From assembly GCF_018332695.1 (NCBI RefSeq), contig NZ_BOQN01000095.1, forward strand, positions 62,001-126,000: a stretch of DNA of 64,000 nucleotides. Direction: 5' to 3'. The position numbers and the translations under genes were made by a program. This document shows positions 34,927-44,281 of the stretch, in pieces. The number at the start of each line of letters is the position of its first letter. Within the stretch, counting starts at the first letter, position 1. This DNA is from Paractinoplanes toevensis (GTDB lineage Bacteria > Actinomycetota > Actinomycetes > Mycobacteriales > Micromonosporaceae). The notes below the pieces were generated by a model. The model had not been told where the DNA came from. It did not search any database and saw only the letters and a program-made list of their open reading frames with translations.

Positions 34927-35936
34927 CCGTGGCGGATGCTCTCATGCTGGCTCTCGGGTTGATCGCGGTCGGCTCCGGGGCGCTCGTGGTAACCAGCAGT
35001 CATCTGGTCCGGGCCGGTTTCTACCTGGTGGTGAGCCTGGGCGCGATCGCCGGCCTCTATCTCGTGCTGGGTGCCGAGATGGTCGCGTGGGTGCAGGTTC
35101 TGGTCTACGTCGGCGCCGTGGTCGTGCTGCTGCTGTTCGCGGTGATGCTGACCCGCGCACCGATCGGCCCGTCCCGCGACCTGGACCGCCCGATCGCCCC
35201 GGCCGCGATCATCGGCGCCGGTGTCGGTTTCGGACTGACCGCCCTGCTGGCCGACGCGTTCCGCTGGACCGAGTTCGAGCTGCCCCCGCCGGGCAACGCC
35301 GAACGGGTCGGCGAGCAGGTCTTCGGTGCCTGGGTGCTGCCGTTCGAGGTGCTGTCGATCCTGCTGCTGGCCGCCCTGGTCGGCGCGATCGTGCTGTCCC
35401 GCCCCGACCTGGGCGCCCGCCCCGACCCCTCGGCCCCGCCGCCCGAGCCACCGCACGACCCGACCGACGAGTCGGCCGAGGTGGTCGCCCGGCTGGAGCG
35501 GATCGCCACCCGGCAGGCCGCCGCCCAGGCCCGGGTCCGGCAGGCGCGGGCCGACGCACTGGCGGCCGAGGCGGCAGCCGCCGCGGCGGAGGCGGCGGAA
35601 GCGGAACCCGAGCCGGTCGACCCGCTCAAGCAGCGGGCCGCCGACCTGATCTTCGGCGCGCACGACGCCCGGCCGAAGATCGGCGAGCCGGGCGAGGCCG
35701 AGATCCTCGACTCCCGGATCATTCCGGGTGAGAGCGTGATCGAGAGGGACGAGCCGATCGAACCCCGGCGCGCGATCGAGGGCGAGCGCCCCACCACCGG
35801 CCGGCGCTCGATCGAGGGCAACGTCATCGAGGGCGATCTGGTGGAGGAGAAGAGGCCGCAGCCCGAGAGGGAGAAGCTCGAGGGTCGCCCGGAGCGCCCG
35901 GCCCTCCCGGCCGGCGACGACAAGGAGGAGCAGTGA
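34923..35936 (+). CDS. nuoJ: NADH-quinone oxidoreductase subunit J with long charged C-terminal extension
   Basis: The first 165 residues are an ordinary NuoJ with five TM segments (MVAWVQVLVYVGAVVVLLLF is the conserved TM3 region). The protein runs on to 337 residues. The extra 170 are cytoplasmic in prediction, rich in Ala, Glu and Arg, with a likely coiled coil at about 188-222 (ARLERIATRQAAAQARVRQA) and a repeated IEG motif near 280-305. Usual NuoJ ends near residue 165-200. The start is GTG overlapping the nuoI stop. Confidence 0.9.
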   Translation: MTVADALMLALGLIAVGSGALVVTSSHLVRAGFYLVVSLGAIAGLYLVLGAEMVAWVQVLVYVGAVVVLLLFAVMLTRAPIGPSRDLDRPIAPAAIIGAGVGFGLTALLADAFRWTEFELPPPGNAERVGEQVFGAWVLPFEVLSILLLAALVGAIVLSRPDLGARPDPSAPPPEPPHDPTDESAEVVARLERIATRQAAAQARVRQARADALAAEAAAAAAEAAEAEPEPVDPLKQRAADLIFGAHDARPKIGEPGEAEILDSRIIPGESVIERDEPIEPRRAIEGERPTTGRRSIEGNVIEGDLVEEKRPQPEREKLEGRPERPALPAGDDKEEQ

Positions 35937-36310
35937 TGCACGCGGTCATCCCGTACGTCATCGCCTCTCTGCTTTTCGCCCTCGGCGTCTACGGCGTGCT
36001 GCGCCGGCGCAACGCGATCCTGGTCCTGATGGCGGTCGAGCTGATGCTCAACGCGGTCAACCTGATCCTGGTGGCCGCCGACGCGACGGTCCGCTCGGTG
36101 CTGAACGGGGTGACCCCGGAGGCGTGGGCCTACCCGGTGCCGGAACCGCGGTCCGGCGCGATCTTCGCGTTGTTCATCATCGTGCTGGCCGCCGCCGAGG
36201 TGGGCGTCGGCCTGGCGATCGTCCTGCAGTACTACCGCCTGCACCGGGCGGTCGTGATCGACGAGGTGGTGCTGGACGAGCACGACCACGAGAAGCAGGT
36301 GACCGGGTGA
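35936..36310 (+). CDS. nuoK: NADH-quinone oxidoreductase subunit K
   Basis: A 124-residue, three-TM antiporter-like subunit. The conserved acidic residues in MAVELMLNAVNL (TM2) and AAAEVGVGLAI (TM3) are present. GGAGGAG at 35924-35930 stands 5 nt before the ATG, deciding the start over a GTG one codon upstream. The ATG overlaps the nuoJ stop by one base and the GTG start of nuoL overlaps this stop by 4 nt. The C-terminus has a 20-residue acidic/His extension. Confidence 0.94.
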   Translation: MHAVIPYVIASLLFALGVYGVLRRRNAILVLMAVELMLNAVNLILVAADATVRSVLNGVTPEAWAYPVPEPRSGAIFALFIIVLAAAEVGVGLAIVLQYYRLHRAVVIDEVVLDEHDHEKQVTG

Positions 36311-38205
36311 GCGCCGCGACGTACGGTGCGCTGATCCCCGGCGTACCCCTGCTGTTCGGCCTGGTGGGTTTGGTTCTCAAGCCCGGAGAGCACGGTCCGC
36401 GACGACTGGCCGCCACGATCGGCATCGCCGGCGCGTTCGTCTCACTCGTCGTGACCCTGCTGCTGTTGCTGTTCGCGACCAAGCCGCTCATCGCAGGAAC
36501 CCAGTGGACCCGCATCGGCGACATCGAGGTGACCCTAGGCTTCGAGGCCGGCCTCGCGGCGCTCTACATCGCCCTGGCCGTCACCGTGGTCGCCCTGTTC
36601 GTGCAGATCTACTCGGTGGACTACCTGCACGACGATCCCCGCTACGCGCCGTACGCCGCACAGATCAGTCTGTTCACCGGCGCGATGCTGCTTGTCGTCA
36701 CGTCCGGTGACCTGGTCGGCATGCTGGTCGGCTGGGAGGTGATGGGCGCCTGCTCCTACCTGCTGATCGGCCACGATCGGCGGCTCCCCGAGGCACCCGC
36801 CGCCGCGGTGAAGGCGTTCCTGGTCACCCGGGTCGGCGACGTCGGCTTCCTGCTCGGCATCGCGCTGCTAGCGGTCGACGCCGGCACCACCCGGATCGGC
36901 GCGGTTCTGACCCACGACTACGGCCACGGCACGCTGACCGCCGCCCTGCTGCTGATCCTGGCCGGGGTGGCCGGCAAGAGCGCCCAGTTCCCGCTGCACA
37001 CCTGGCTGCCCGATGCGATGGCCGGCCCGACCCCGATCTCGGCGCTCATCCACGCGGCGACGATGGTGGCGGCCGGCGTCTACGTGGTCTTCCGGATGTA
37101 CCCGCTCTACGAGCAGTCCCCGGCCGCGCTGGCCGTGCTCGGTGTCGCCGCCGCGATCACCATCCTGCTCGGGGCGCTGAGTGCGACCGCGCAGGACGAC
37201 ATGAAACGGGTACTGGCCTGGTCGACGGTGAGCCAGATCGGCTACATGACCGGCGCGCTGGCCGTCGGCTCACCCGCCGCGGCCCTGTTCCACCTGCTCA
37301 CCCACGCCGCGTTCAAAGCCCTGCTGTTCCTCGCGGCCGGTGCGGTGATCCACGCGGTCGGCACCAACTACCTGTCCCGGATGGGTGGCCTGCGCGAGCA
37401 CATGCCGATCACCTTCTGGTCGTTCGTGGTCGGACTGGGCGCGCTGGCCGGGGTGCCGCCGCTGGCCGGTTTCTGGTCCAAGGAAAACGTGCTGACCGCG
37501 GCCGCGCACGCCACCGATGGCGGCGGTCCGGCTCCGGTCTGGGTGGCCTGGCTGGTCTGGGTGGCCGCGCTGTTCGCCGTGGCGATCACCGCCTGGTACG
37601 CCACCCGGCTGCTGCTCTGCGCGTTCTTCGGCATCTCCCGAGCGCACGGCCCGGACGGCCCGGACTGGGAGATCGGCTTCGACGACGCCCGGTACACCCC
37701 GCCGCACACGCCGCACGACCCGCCCGGCCACATGCGCTGGCCGATCATTCTGCTGGCGATCCCGGCCGCCCTGCTCGGCCTGGCCGCGTACGCCCCCGGC
37801 TTCCGCACCGCCCTCGAGCTGGCGGACCCGCACCTGGGCGTGGCCGTGCTGCTGCCGCTCGTGCTGCTGGTCCTCGGCGCCGGGACGGCCTGGTACCTGT
37901 GGCGGGCGGTCCCCGGCGTCGACCCGGCGGCCGTGCTCGGCCCGGTCCGGCCGTTCTTCGCGGCCGGCTTCCGCCTCGACGACGTGCAGGACCGTCTGGT
38001 GGTTCGCCCGGTGCGGCAGCTGGCCCGGCTGGCCAGGGCCACCGACGAGCGGGTCGTCGACGCCACCGTCGAGGGCACCGGCACCGGCACGACCTGGTTG
38101 GGTGAGCTGGTCGCCGACATGCACCGGATCGCCCTGCCGTGGGCCGCGCTCATCGTCTTCGCGGGCGCTCTCCTGCTGACCGTCTGGTTCGGAGCCGCCT
38201 CGTGA
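36307..38205 (+). CDS. nuoL: NADH-quinone oxidoreductase subunit L
   Basis: A 632-residue proton-pumping antiporter-like subunit with about 16 TM segments and the C-terminal lateral helix region. The core shows GWEVMGACSYLLIG, the GKSAQFPLHTWLPDAMAGPTP region (TM7, key Lys; core GKSAQFPLHTWL) and HAATMVAAGVYV. The start is GTG, overlapping the nuoK stop (GTGA). NuoL, M and N together pump protons in complex I; without nuoE-G a non-NADH electron donor is conceivable. Confidence 0.95.
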   Translation: MSAATYGALIPGVPLLFGLVGLVLKPGEHGPRRLAATIGIAGAFVSLVVTLLLLLFATKPLIAGTQWTRIGDIEVTLGFEAGLAALYIALAVTVVALFVQIYSVDYLHDDPRYAPYAAQISLFTGAMLLVVTSGDLVGMLVGWEVMGACSYLLIGHDRRLPEAPAAAVKAFLVTRVGDVGFLLGIALLAVDAGTTRIGAVLTHDYGHGTLTAALLLILAGVAGKSAQFPLHTWLPDAMAGPTPISALIHAATMVAAGVYVVFRMYPLYEQSPAALAVLGVAAAITILLGALSATAQDDMKRVLAWSTVSQIGYMTGALAVGSPAAALFHLLTHAAFKALLFLAAGAVIHAVGTNYLSRMGGLREHMPITFWSFVVGLGALAGVPPLAGFWSKENVLTAAAHATDGGGPAPVWVAWLVWVAALFAVAITAWYATRLLLCAFFGISRAHGPDGPDWEIGFDDARYTPPHTPHDPPGHMRWPIILLAIPAALLGLAAYAPGFRTALELADPHLGVAVLLPLVLLVLGAGTAWYLWRAVPGVDPAAVLGPVRPFFAAGFRLDDVQDRLVVRPVRQLARLARATDERVVDATVEGTGTGTTWLGELVADMHRIALPWAALIVFAGALLLTVWFGAAS

Positions 38206-39692
38206 ACGACGTCTACCAGGTGATGCTGGTCGCGGCGGTGGCGCTGCCGGCCGCCGGCGCGGCGCTGCTGTCGGTGCTGCCGATTCGGTTCGCCGGCCCG
38301 ACGGCGACCGGGTTCGCTGCGGCGGCGCTGATCCCGATCATCGTGCTGCCCTTCGGTCACGATCGCGGCTGGGCGACCTATGCGGCGGACCCGCCGACTG
38401 TCAGCCCGTGGGCCGAGCTGGACCTGTCCTGGGTTCCGGCCCTGCACCTCCACTTTCACCTCGGCGTCGACGGCGTGTCCTACCCGCTGGTCGCGCTGAC
38501 CGGACTACTGACGCTGCTGTGCTGCGCGTACACGATGTGGCGGCCTCCGGCGGGCGGCTCACCGCGTACCCTCCTGGGTCTGCTCTTGATCTTGGAAGCC
38601 GGCATCCTCGGCACCTTCCTCTCCCTCGATCTGATCCTGTTCTTCCTGTTCTTCGAGGTAACCCTGCTGCCGATGTACGCGGTGATCGCCGGCTGGGGTG
38701 GCGAGGACCGGCGCCGCGCGGCCCGCAAGTTCGTGCTCTACACGCTCTTCGGCTCGGTGCTCCTGCTGATCGGGGTGCTCACCGTGGCCGTGCACGCCGG
38801 CACCGCCGACATCGTTGCCCTCACCGGCGGCATCGGGCTGTCCAAGGGCACCCAGTACGCGGCCTTCGCGCTGTTCGCCGTGGCGTTCGCGGTGAAGGCG
38901 CCGCTGTGGCCGCTGCACAGCTGGCTGCCGGACGCGCACACCCAGGCCCCCACGGTCGGCTCGGTGATCCTGGCCGGGGTGCTGCTGAAGATGGGCACCT
39001 ACGGCCTGATCCGGGTCGGCGTGGGCGTGACACCGCTCGGCGCGCGGTGGGCCGCGCCGCTGCTCGGCATCCTGGCCGTCGCCGCCATCCTGGCCGGCGC
39101 CCTGATCTGCCTGAAGCAGACCGAGCTGAAGCGGCTGATCGCCTACTCCAGCGTCGGCCACATGGGTTTCGTGCTGCTCGGCATCGCTACCCTCACCACC
39201 ACCGGCATCCAGGCCGCCCTGCTCGGCAACGTGGCGCACGGCCTGATCACCGGCCTGCTGTTCTTCCTGGCCGGCGCGATCAAGGACCGGGCGCACACGG
39301 GCGACCTGGCCGACCTGGGCGGCCTGCGGGAGACCGCGCCCCGGCTGGCCGGCCTGCTCGGCTTCGCCGCGATCGCGTCACTCGGCCTGCCCGGTCTGGC
39401 CGGCTTCTGGGGTGAGGCGTTCGCCGTGGTCGCGGCGGTGGAGCGGGGCGGCGTTCTGTGGACGATCCTGGCCGTGCTGGCCGCGATCGGTGGTGCGCTG
39501 ACCGCCGCGTACTTCCTGCGGTTGCTGCGGAAGGTGACGCACGGACCGGTGGGCACACCGGTTTCGCCGGCGATCGCCGGCGTGGAGTGGTTCGCGTGGG
39601 CGCCGCTGGTGGCGCTCACCCTCGCCGTGGGTCTGGTGCCCACGCTGGTGCTGGCCGCGACGTCGCTGCCGGTGGAGGCGTTGATCCGATGA
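38202..39692 (+). CDS. nuoM: NADH-quinone oxidoreductase subunit M
   Basis: A 496-residue, 14-TM antiporter-like subunit. It shows FHLGVDGVSYPLVALTGLL, FFEVTLLPMYAVIAGWGG with the key Glu, VKAPLWPLHSWLPDAHTQAP (core PLWPLHSWLP) and KQTELKRLIAYSSVGHMG. The start is GTG with a 4-nt overlap to nuoL, and the stop overlaps nuoN by 4 nt, so L, M and N are translationally coupled. Confidence 0.95.
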   Translation: MNDVYQVMLVAAVALPAAGAALLSVLPIRFAGPTATGFAAAALIPIIVLPFGHDRGWATYAADPPTVSPWAELDLSWVPALHLHFHLGVDGVSYPLVALTGLLTLLCCAYTMWRPPAGGSPRTLLGLLLILEAGILGTFLSLDLILFFLFFEVTLLPMYAVIAGWGGEDRRRAARKFVLYTLFGSVLLLIGVLTVAVHAGTADIVALTGGIGLSKGTQYAAFALFAVAFAVKAPLWPLHSWLPDAHTQAPTVGSVILAGVLLKMGTYGLIRVGVGVTPLGARWAAPLLGILAVAAILAGALICLKQTELKRLIAYSSVGHMGFVLLGIATLTTTGIQAALLGNVAHGLITGLLFFLAGAIKDRAHTGDLADLGGLRETAPRLAGLLGFAAIASLGLPGLAGFWGEAFAVVAAVERGGVLWTILAVLAAIGGALTAAYFLRLLRKVTHGPVGTPVSPAIAGVEWFAWAPLVALTLAVGLVPTLVLAATSLPVEALIR

Positions 39693-41137
39693 CCATCGAC
39701 CAGGTGACGCTGCTGCCGCTGTACGCGGCCTCCGGCACCGCCGTCCTCGTGCTGCTGATGGACCTGCTGTTCGCGCGCCGAACTGCCACGGTCGTTGCTT
39801 TTGCTGCCGGCGGGATTGCTACCGCCGCGAGCGCGATCGTCGTGGGAGTGCGGCCGGCGACGTTCTGCGCCGGGGCCGAATGCTCCTGGGTGCCGACGCC
39901 GCTCGCGGTGACCATGGCCGTGATGTTCGCCGCGCTCACCGTCGGTGTGCTGGCCCTGTCGTCGCCGTCGCTGAAGATCGGCGCCGCACCGGCCGGCGAG
40001 TTCTGCTTCCTGCTGGCCGCCTCGATGACCGGCGGCGTCGTGATCGGTTACGCCGGCGACCTGATCACCCTGATCGTCGGTCTGGAAACGCTGACCCTGC
40101 CGCTGTACATCCTGGTCGGCCTGCGCCGGTTCGCCCCCGGCGAGAAGGTCAGCACCGCGGGCGCCTCCGCGTCCATCACGTTCTTCCTGATCAGCGTGGT
40201 CTCCACGGCGATCGCGCTGCTCGGCGCGGCCCTCAACTACGCGGCCACCGGCGCGATCCACCTCAATCACCTGGTCGCCGGGATCGGCCCGCTCGGCCCG
40301 GTAGCGCAGACCGGCGCCGCCCTCCTGGTGATCGGCTTCGCCTTCAAGGTCGCGGCCGTGCCGCTGCACGCCTGGGCCCCGCCGACGTACGAGGGCGCGC
40401 CGCTCCCGGTGGCCGCCTACCTGTCCACCGCCTCAAAGCTGGGCGGCGTGCTGGCCCTGGTGGCGATCGTGTCCCGGCTGGACGTGGCCCCGGTCGTCGC
40501 CGCGCTCGCGGTGCTCACCATGACCACCGGCAACCTGGTGGCGCTACGCCAGCAGCGGATGGTGCGGCTGCTGGCCTGGTCGTCGATCGCGCAGGCCGGC
40601 TACATCCTGGCCGCGCTCGCCCTCGGCGCCGAGGGGGTGCGGGCGGCGGCCGTCTACGCGGTGTTCTTCGTGCTGCTCGAATTCATCGCGTTCGGCGTCG
40701 TGGTGGCGTTGCGGCCACCCGCCTCGGACGGCGGTGACCTGCTCGCCTACCGCGGTGCCGGCCGCCGCCACCCGTGGCTCGGCGCCGCCTGGGTGCTGGC
40801 CATCGCCGGCCTGGCCGGACTGCCGCCGGGATTGGCCGGCCTGTTCGCCAAGGTCACCGTGGTGGACGCGCTGATCGACCAGGGCTGGGGCTGGCTGGCC
40901 GGGTTCGTGGCGCTGAACGCGGTGATCGGCCTTGCCTACTACGTGCGGGTCACCGCCAACCTCTACGTGACCCCGCCCCGGCCCGGCATCCAGGTCGTCG
41001 ACCCGAACCTGCTGGAGGCGGCCACCCACCCGCGCCTGCCGGTGTCCCGCGCGGTGGCGGCCGCCCTGATCGTCGCGGCGATCACCGCGGTGGCGATCGG
41101 CTTCGCGCCGCAGCTGCTGTTCGACGCCCTCAGCTGA
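39689..41137 (+). CDS. nuoN: NADH-quinone oxidoreductase subunit N
   Basis: A 482-residue, 14-TM antiporter-like subunit. It has VGLETLTLPLYILVGLRR, GFAFKVAAVPLHAWAPPTYEG with the channel Lys (core FKVAAVPLHAWAP), and RQQRMVRLLAWSSIAQAGY. It ends the nuo cluster. Its 3' end overlaps that of the convergent MOSC gene by 8 nt, so no terminator separates them. Confidence 0.95.
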   Translation: MTIDQVTLLPLYAASGTAVLVLLMDLLFARRTATVVAFAAGGIATAASAIVVGVRPATFCAGAECSWVPTPLAVTMAVMFAALTVGVLALSSPSLKIGAAPAGEFCFLLAASMTGGVVIGYAGDLITLIVGLETLTLPLYILVGLRRFAPGEKVSTAGASASITFFLISVVSTAIALLGAALNYAATGAIHLNHLVAGIGPLGPVAQTGAALLVIGFAFKVAAVPLHAWAPPTYEGAPLPVAAYLSTASKLGGVLALVAIVSRLDVAPVVAALAVLTMTTGNLVALRQQRMVRLLAWSSIAQAGYILAALALGAEGVRAAAVYAVFFVLLEFIAFGVVVALRPPASDGGDLLAYRGAGRRHPWLGAAWVLAIAGLAGLPPGLAGLFAKVTVVDALIDQGWGWLAGFVALNAVIGLAYYVRVTANLYVTPPRPGIQVVDPNLLEAATHPRLPVSRAVAAALIVAAITAVAIGFAPQLLFDALS

Positions 41138-41789
41138 CCCTGCGCCGCACGTCCTCGCGGAGATCCGCCGGCAGCCCTTCGGCGTCGAGCAGCCGGGCGA
41201 GCCGCGGCCGGTCGAGCATGTACACCTCGAACGCCTCGGCGATGCTGACGCTCTTCGAGGGCCGGTAGGTCACCGAGATCGAGTCACCCGCCTGCACGGA
41301 CCCGGGCGTCACCACCCGCAGGTAGGCCCCGGTCCGGTTCTCCTTCGTGAACCGCTTGAGCCACTTCGGCTCCTCCATCCGAGCCTGGAACGTGGCGCAC
41401 GGGATCCGCCCGAACGTGGTCTGCAACTCCAGCTCGTCGCCGACCCGCCACACCTCGCCGATCATCGCCCCGCACACGTCGAGCCCGATCGTGGTGAGGT
41501 TTTCCCCGAAGGCGCCACCGGCGAGCTGCCGCCCGAGCTCCTTCTCCCACCAGTCGTAGTCCTCCCGTGCGTACGCGTAAACCGCCTGGTCGTTCCCGCC
41601 GTGGTTCTTGATGTCGCCGATCGGGTCGCCGATCAGTCCACTGTGCAGCCCGGTGGTCTTCGGCCCGGGCGCCCGCACCTGCACCGGGTGCTCGACCGGC
41701 CGCTTGTCGATCCCGGTCATGGCGAGTTTCTTGGCCGGGTTGGCCCGCGGCACCCCGACATTCACCTGAAGAACTTTGCCGTCGCTCAC
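41130..41789 (-). CDS. MOSC domain protein (YiiM-like)
   Basis: A 219-residue protein with an MOSC domain and a C-terminal 3-alpha segment, as in YiiM. Seen: HGGNDQAVYAYAREDYDWWE, GAFGENLTT, and the invariant Cys in RIPCATFQAR (about 130). MOSC proteins bind molybdenum cofactor and YiiM reduces N-hydroxylated bases such as 6-hydroxylaminopurine; that role is the best guess. The start is GTG at 41789, overlapping the stop of the acetyltransferase gene upstream by 4 nt. Confidence 0.9.
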   Translation of the reverse strand: MSDGKVLQVNVGVPRANPAKKLAMTGIDKRPVEHPVQVRAPGPKTTGLHSGLIGDPIGDIKNHGGNDQAVYAYAREDYDWWEKELGRQLAGGAFGENLTTIGLDVCGAMIGEVWRVGDELELQTTFGRIPCATFQARMEEPKWLKRFTKENRTGAYLRVVTPGSVQAGDSISVTYRPSKSVSIAEAFEVYMLDRPRLARLLDAEGLPADLREDVRRRVS

Positions 41790-42625
41790 GAGAACTCCAC
41801 CACCACTCGATCTTCGATGGGTTTGTACCCCAGCCGCTGGTACAGCCCGTTGCTGGTCGGATTGGCCAGGTCGGTGACGAGCACGACGGCCTCGGCCCCC
41901 TGGTCGAGGGCGTCCCGGGTGACGACCGTGGTGGCCGAACCCGCATAACCACGCCCCCGGTGCTCCCGGGGCGTGTAGACCATCTGCACCCTGATCATGC
42001 CTGCCGAGAGCCGCGAGCGCAGTGCCATCGACACCGGGACACCGTCGACCTCCCACAGCACGATGCCGCCGTAGTCGAGCCGCTCGTCGACGACCTCGCC
42101 GAAGTCGCCGGAGTGCGTCTCATAGATCTCGTCGTGGAACTCGACGTGCCAGCGCTGCAGCAGCTCACGGTCGTTCGCGGTGGCGGCCCGAGAATGCCCG
42201 GCCGACGCGACAAACGGCAGGAGAGTGTCCAAAAGGTACAGCCGAGTCCGCATCTTCACGGCCGCGCCGGCGCCGGTCTGTTCCCGCCACCCGGCCACGA
42301 ACTCATCGACCGCCTCGGCCGGGAGATTGGCGCCACTCAGCGAGCGGCCGGCGAGCGCCGGCACGGCCGCGGACACGGCCGCGGCGGGCAACGCACTGAA
42401 GTTCATCGGGTACGGCGGTGTCTGCAGCAGCACGCCATCGACCGCACCGGAGCCGGCCCGCCAGACCCCGAAAACCGGATCCCCCGACCCGTACGCATGA
42501 AGCCCTCGCCGCCGCAACGTGTCGATCAGCGTGAGAAAGACGGTGTGCTGAACCGGCCGAGACCGCAAGAATTCCCCCGCGTCCGCGACGAAGTCGTCAA
42601 GGTCCGCGGTCAGCTCCCAGGACAT
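41786..42625 (-). CDS. GNAT family N-acetyltransferase (two-domain)
   Basis: A 279-residue protein. The C-terminal GNAT domain has the acetyl-CoA loop YTPREHRGRGYAG (Q/RxxGxG/A) at about 215-228 and the NPTSNGLYQRLGY motif near the end. The N-terminal half looks like a degenerate GNAT or DUF domain, as in other actinobacterial proteins of this length. The substrate is unknown. It is translationally coupled to the MOSC gene. The start at 42625 was chosen over the long upstream frame, which runs through the next acetyltransferase gene. Confidence 0.85.
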   Translation of the reverse strand: MSWELTADLDDFVADAGEFLRSRPVQHTVFLTLIDTLRRRGLHAYGSGDPVFGVWRAGSGAVDGVLLQTPPYPMNFSALPAAAVSAAVPALAGRSLSGANLPAEAVDEFVAGWREQTGAGAAVKMRTRLYLLDTLLPFVASAGHSRAATANDRELLQRWHVEFHDEIYETHSGDFGEVVDERLDYGGIVLWEVDGVPVSMALRSRLSAGMIRVQMVYTPREHRGRGYAGSATTVVTRDALDQGAEAVVLVTDLANPTSNGLYQRLGYKPIEDRVVVEFS

Positions 42626-42696
42626 CCCCCGATCCTGGCCGCCCCGCGAATGGAACGCACCCCGATTATCGAGCGTGCGGCCGCGGCCACCCGGGC

Positions 42697-43170
42697 TCAG
42701 GCGAGCAGCAGGACCGTCTCCTCGATGTCGGCGAGCCTTCCCACGGCGTACGAAACTTCGGTCCTGATCGGGGCGAAGCCTGCCTTTTGCAGCACCTGCA
42801 GGGAGCCGGCGTTGTCGCTCGCGGCCCGGGCGTGCAGGGGCCGGGTCTTGACCAGGTCCAGGAACAGCGCCAGTGCCTGGGTGGCGATGCCCTGACCCCA
42901 CCGGGAGCGGTCGATCCAGTAGGTGATCTCGGTGTCGCCGTGCATCACGAAGCAGGCGATGCTGCCGACGATCTCGCCGTCCTCGGTGATCACCCGGTTG
43001 GTGACCTCGGGGTTGTCGCGAATGCGGGCCAGGTGGGCCTCGAAGGCCGCTCGGTCGTCGGGGTCGTCGGAGGTGAAGGCGGCCATCCGGACGGCCTCGG
43101 GGTCGCGCATCATCTGGAACAGGGGCTCGACGTCGGCGTCGGTTACCGGGCGCAGGGCGATCACGGGCAT
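42697..43170 (-). CDS. GNAT family N-acetyltransferase (RimJ/RimL-like)
   Basis: A 157-residue GNAT domain. It has LRPVTDADVEPLFQMMRDPE at the N-terminus (family RimL-like), the acetyl-CoA loop RSRWGQGIATQALALF at about 100-115 and the C-terminal DNAGSLQVLQKAGF motif. Relatives acetylate ribosomal protein N-termini, small molecules or antibiotics. It is on the same strand as the preceding acetyltransferase gene, 71 nt upstream of it, and divergent from htpX. Confidence 0.88.
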   Translation of the reverse strand: MPVIALRPVTDADVEPLFQMMRDPEAVRMAAFTSDDPDDRAAFEAHLARIRDNPEVTNRVITEDGEIVGSIACFVMHGDTEITYWIDRSRWGQGIATQALALFLDLVKTRPLHARAASDNAGSLQVLQKAGFAPIRTEVSYAVGRLADIEETVLLLA

Positions 43171-43272
43171 GCGGCGGACGGTAGCAAGGGTTCAGCGAAC
43201 TCACAGCACGGGGCGGATGAAATCGCAGGTGAGGCGCGTTTACGAGAGTACGCACTCAGCAAGGAGTTTCAG

Positions 43273-44142
43273 TTGTCCAGCCATCACAACGGTCTCAAGA
43301 CGGCCGCCCTGCTCGGTCTTCTCAGCGGGCTGATCCTGGCGATCGGCTACTGGGTCGGTGGCAGCGGAGGTCTGGTGTTCGCCGTGCTCATCTCGGTGGG
43401 GATGAACGCGTTCAGCTACTTCTACTCGGACAAGCTCGCGCTTCGGTCGATGCGGGCCCGGCCGGTGAGCGAGGCCGAGTTCCCCGCGCTCTACCAGATG
43501 GTGCGGGAGCTTTCGGCCACCGCCGACCAGCCGATGCCGCGCCTCTACGTCTCGCCCTCGATGCAGCCCAACGCGTTCGCGACCGGGCGTAACCCGCAGC
43601 ACGCGGCGGTCGCCGTCACGGTGGGGATCACCCAGTTGCTCGACCGGCGGGAGCTTCGGGCCGTGATCGGGCACGAGCTGTCGCACGTCTACAACCGGGA
43701 CATCCTGATCTCGAGCGTGGCGGGCGCGCTGGCCGGCATCATCACGATGTTCGCCCAGCTGGCGATCTTCCTGCCGCTGGGTGGCTCGGACGACGACGAC
43801 GGCCCGAACCCGGCTTCGCTGCTGCTCATGCTGATCCTGGGGCCGCTGGCGGCCTCGGTCATCCAGCTGGCGATCAGCCGTAACCGGGAATTCCAGGCGG
43901 ACGCCTCCGGCGCCGCGCTGACCGGCGATCCGCTCGCGCTGGCGAGTGCCCTCGAGAAGATTCAGTACGGGGCACAGCGGTTGCCGCTTCCGGCTGACGG
44001 TCAGCTCGCCAGCGCCGCGCACCTGATGATCGCCAACCCGTTCCGGGGCGGCGGCATCTCGGCCCTGTTCTCCACCCACCCGCCGATGGAGCAGCGCATC
44101 GCCCGGCTGCGTCAGCAGGCCGGTGCCATCCAGTACCGCTGA
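43273..44142 (+). CDS. htpX: HtpX-like membrane zinc metalloprotease
   Basis: A 289-residue M48 protease that degrades misfolded membrane proteins. Two N-terminal TM segments (about 12-50), GHELSHVYNRD with H134, E135 and H138, two further TM segments at about 145-190, and the third zinc ligand E206 in REFQADASGA are seen. The start is TTG, which is rare; it has AAGGAG at 43261-43266, 6 nt upstream, and no ATG or GTG fits better. A hairpin terminator follows. Confidence 0.93.
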   Translation: MSSHHNGLKTAALLGLLSGLILAIGYWVGGSGGLVFAVLISVGMNAFSYFYSDKLALRSMRARPVSEAEFPALYQMVRELSATADQPMPRLYVSPSMQPNAFATGRNPQHAAVAVTVGITQLLDRRELRAVIGHELSHVYNRDILISSVAGALAGIITMFAQLAIFLPLGGSDDDDGPNPASLLLMLILGPLAASVIQLAISRNREFQADASGAALTGDPLALASALEKIQYGAQRLPLPADGQLASAAHLMIANPFRGGGISALFSTHPPMEQRIARLRQQAGAIQYR

Positions 44143-44152
44143 CCTTCGACAA

Positions 44153-44186
44153 CGAAGGGGCCGTCCCGATCGGGGCGGCCCCTTCG
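44153..44186 (+). terminator. Strong hairpin terminator after htpX
   Basis: CGAAGGGGCCG (44153-44163) pairs with CGGCCCCTTCG (44176-44186), and the inner CCC-GATC-GGG extends the stem, with one T-G wobble, to a 4-nt loop. It starts 11 nt beyond the htpX stop. No T tract follows. Confidence 0.8.
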
Positions 44187-44281
44187 CCGTGTGTTCCGCG
44201 ACACCGGCCCTTCGTTTCCGGCATGTTTCCCCGTTAGGGTCTATGGGCGGGTTTGCTCATTACATCGGGGAGGCGAGCACG

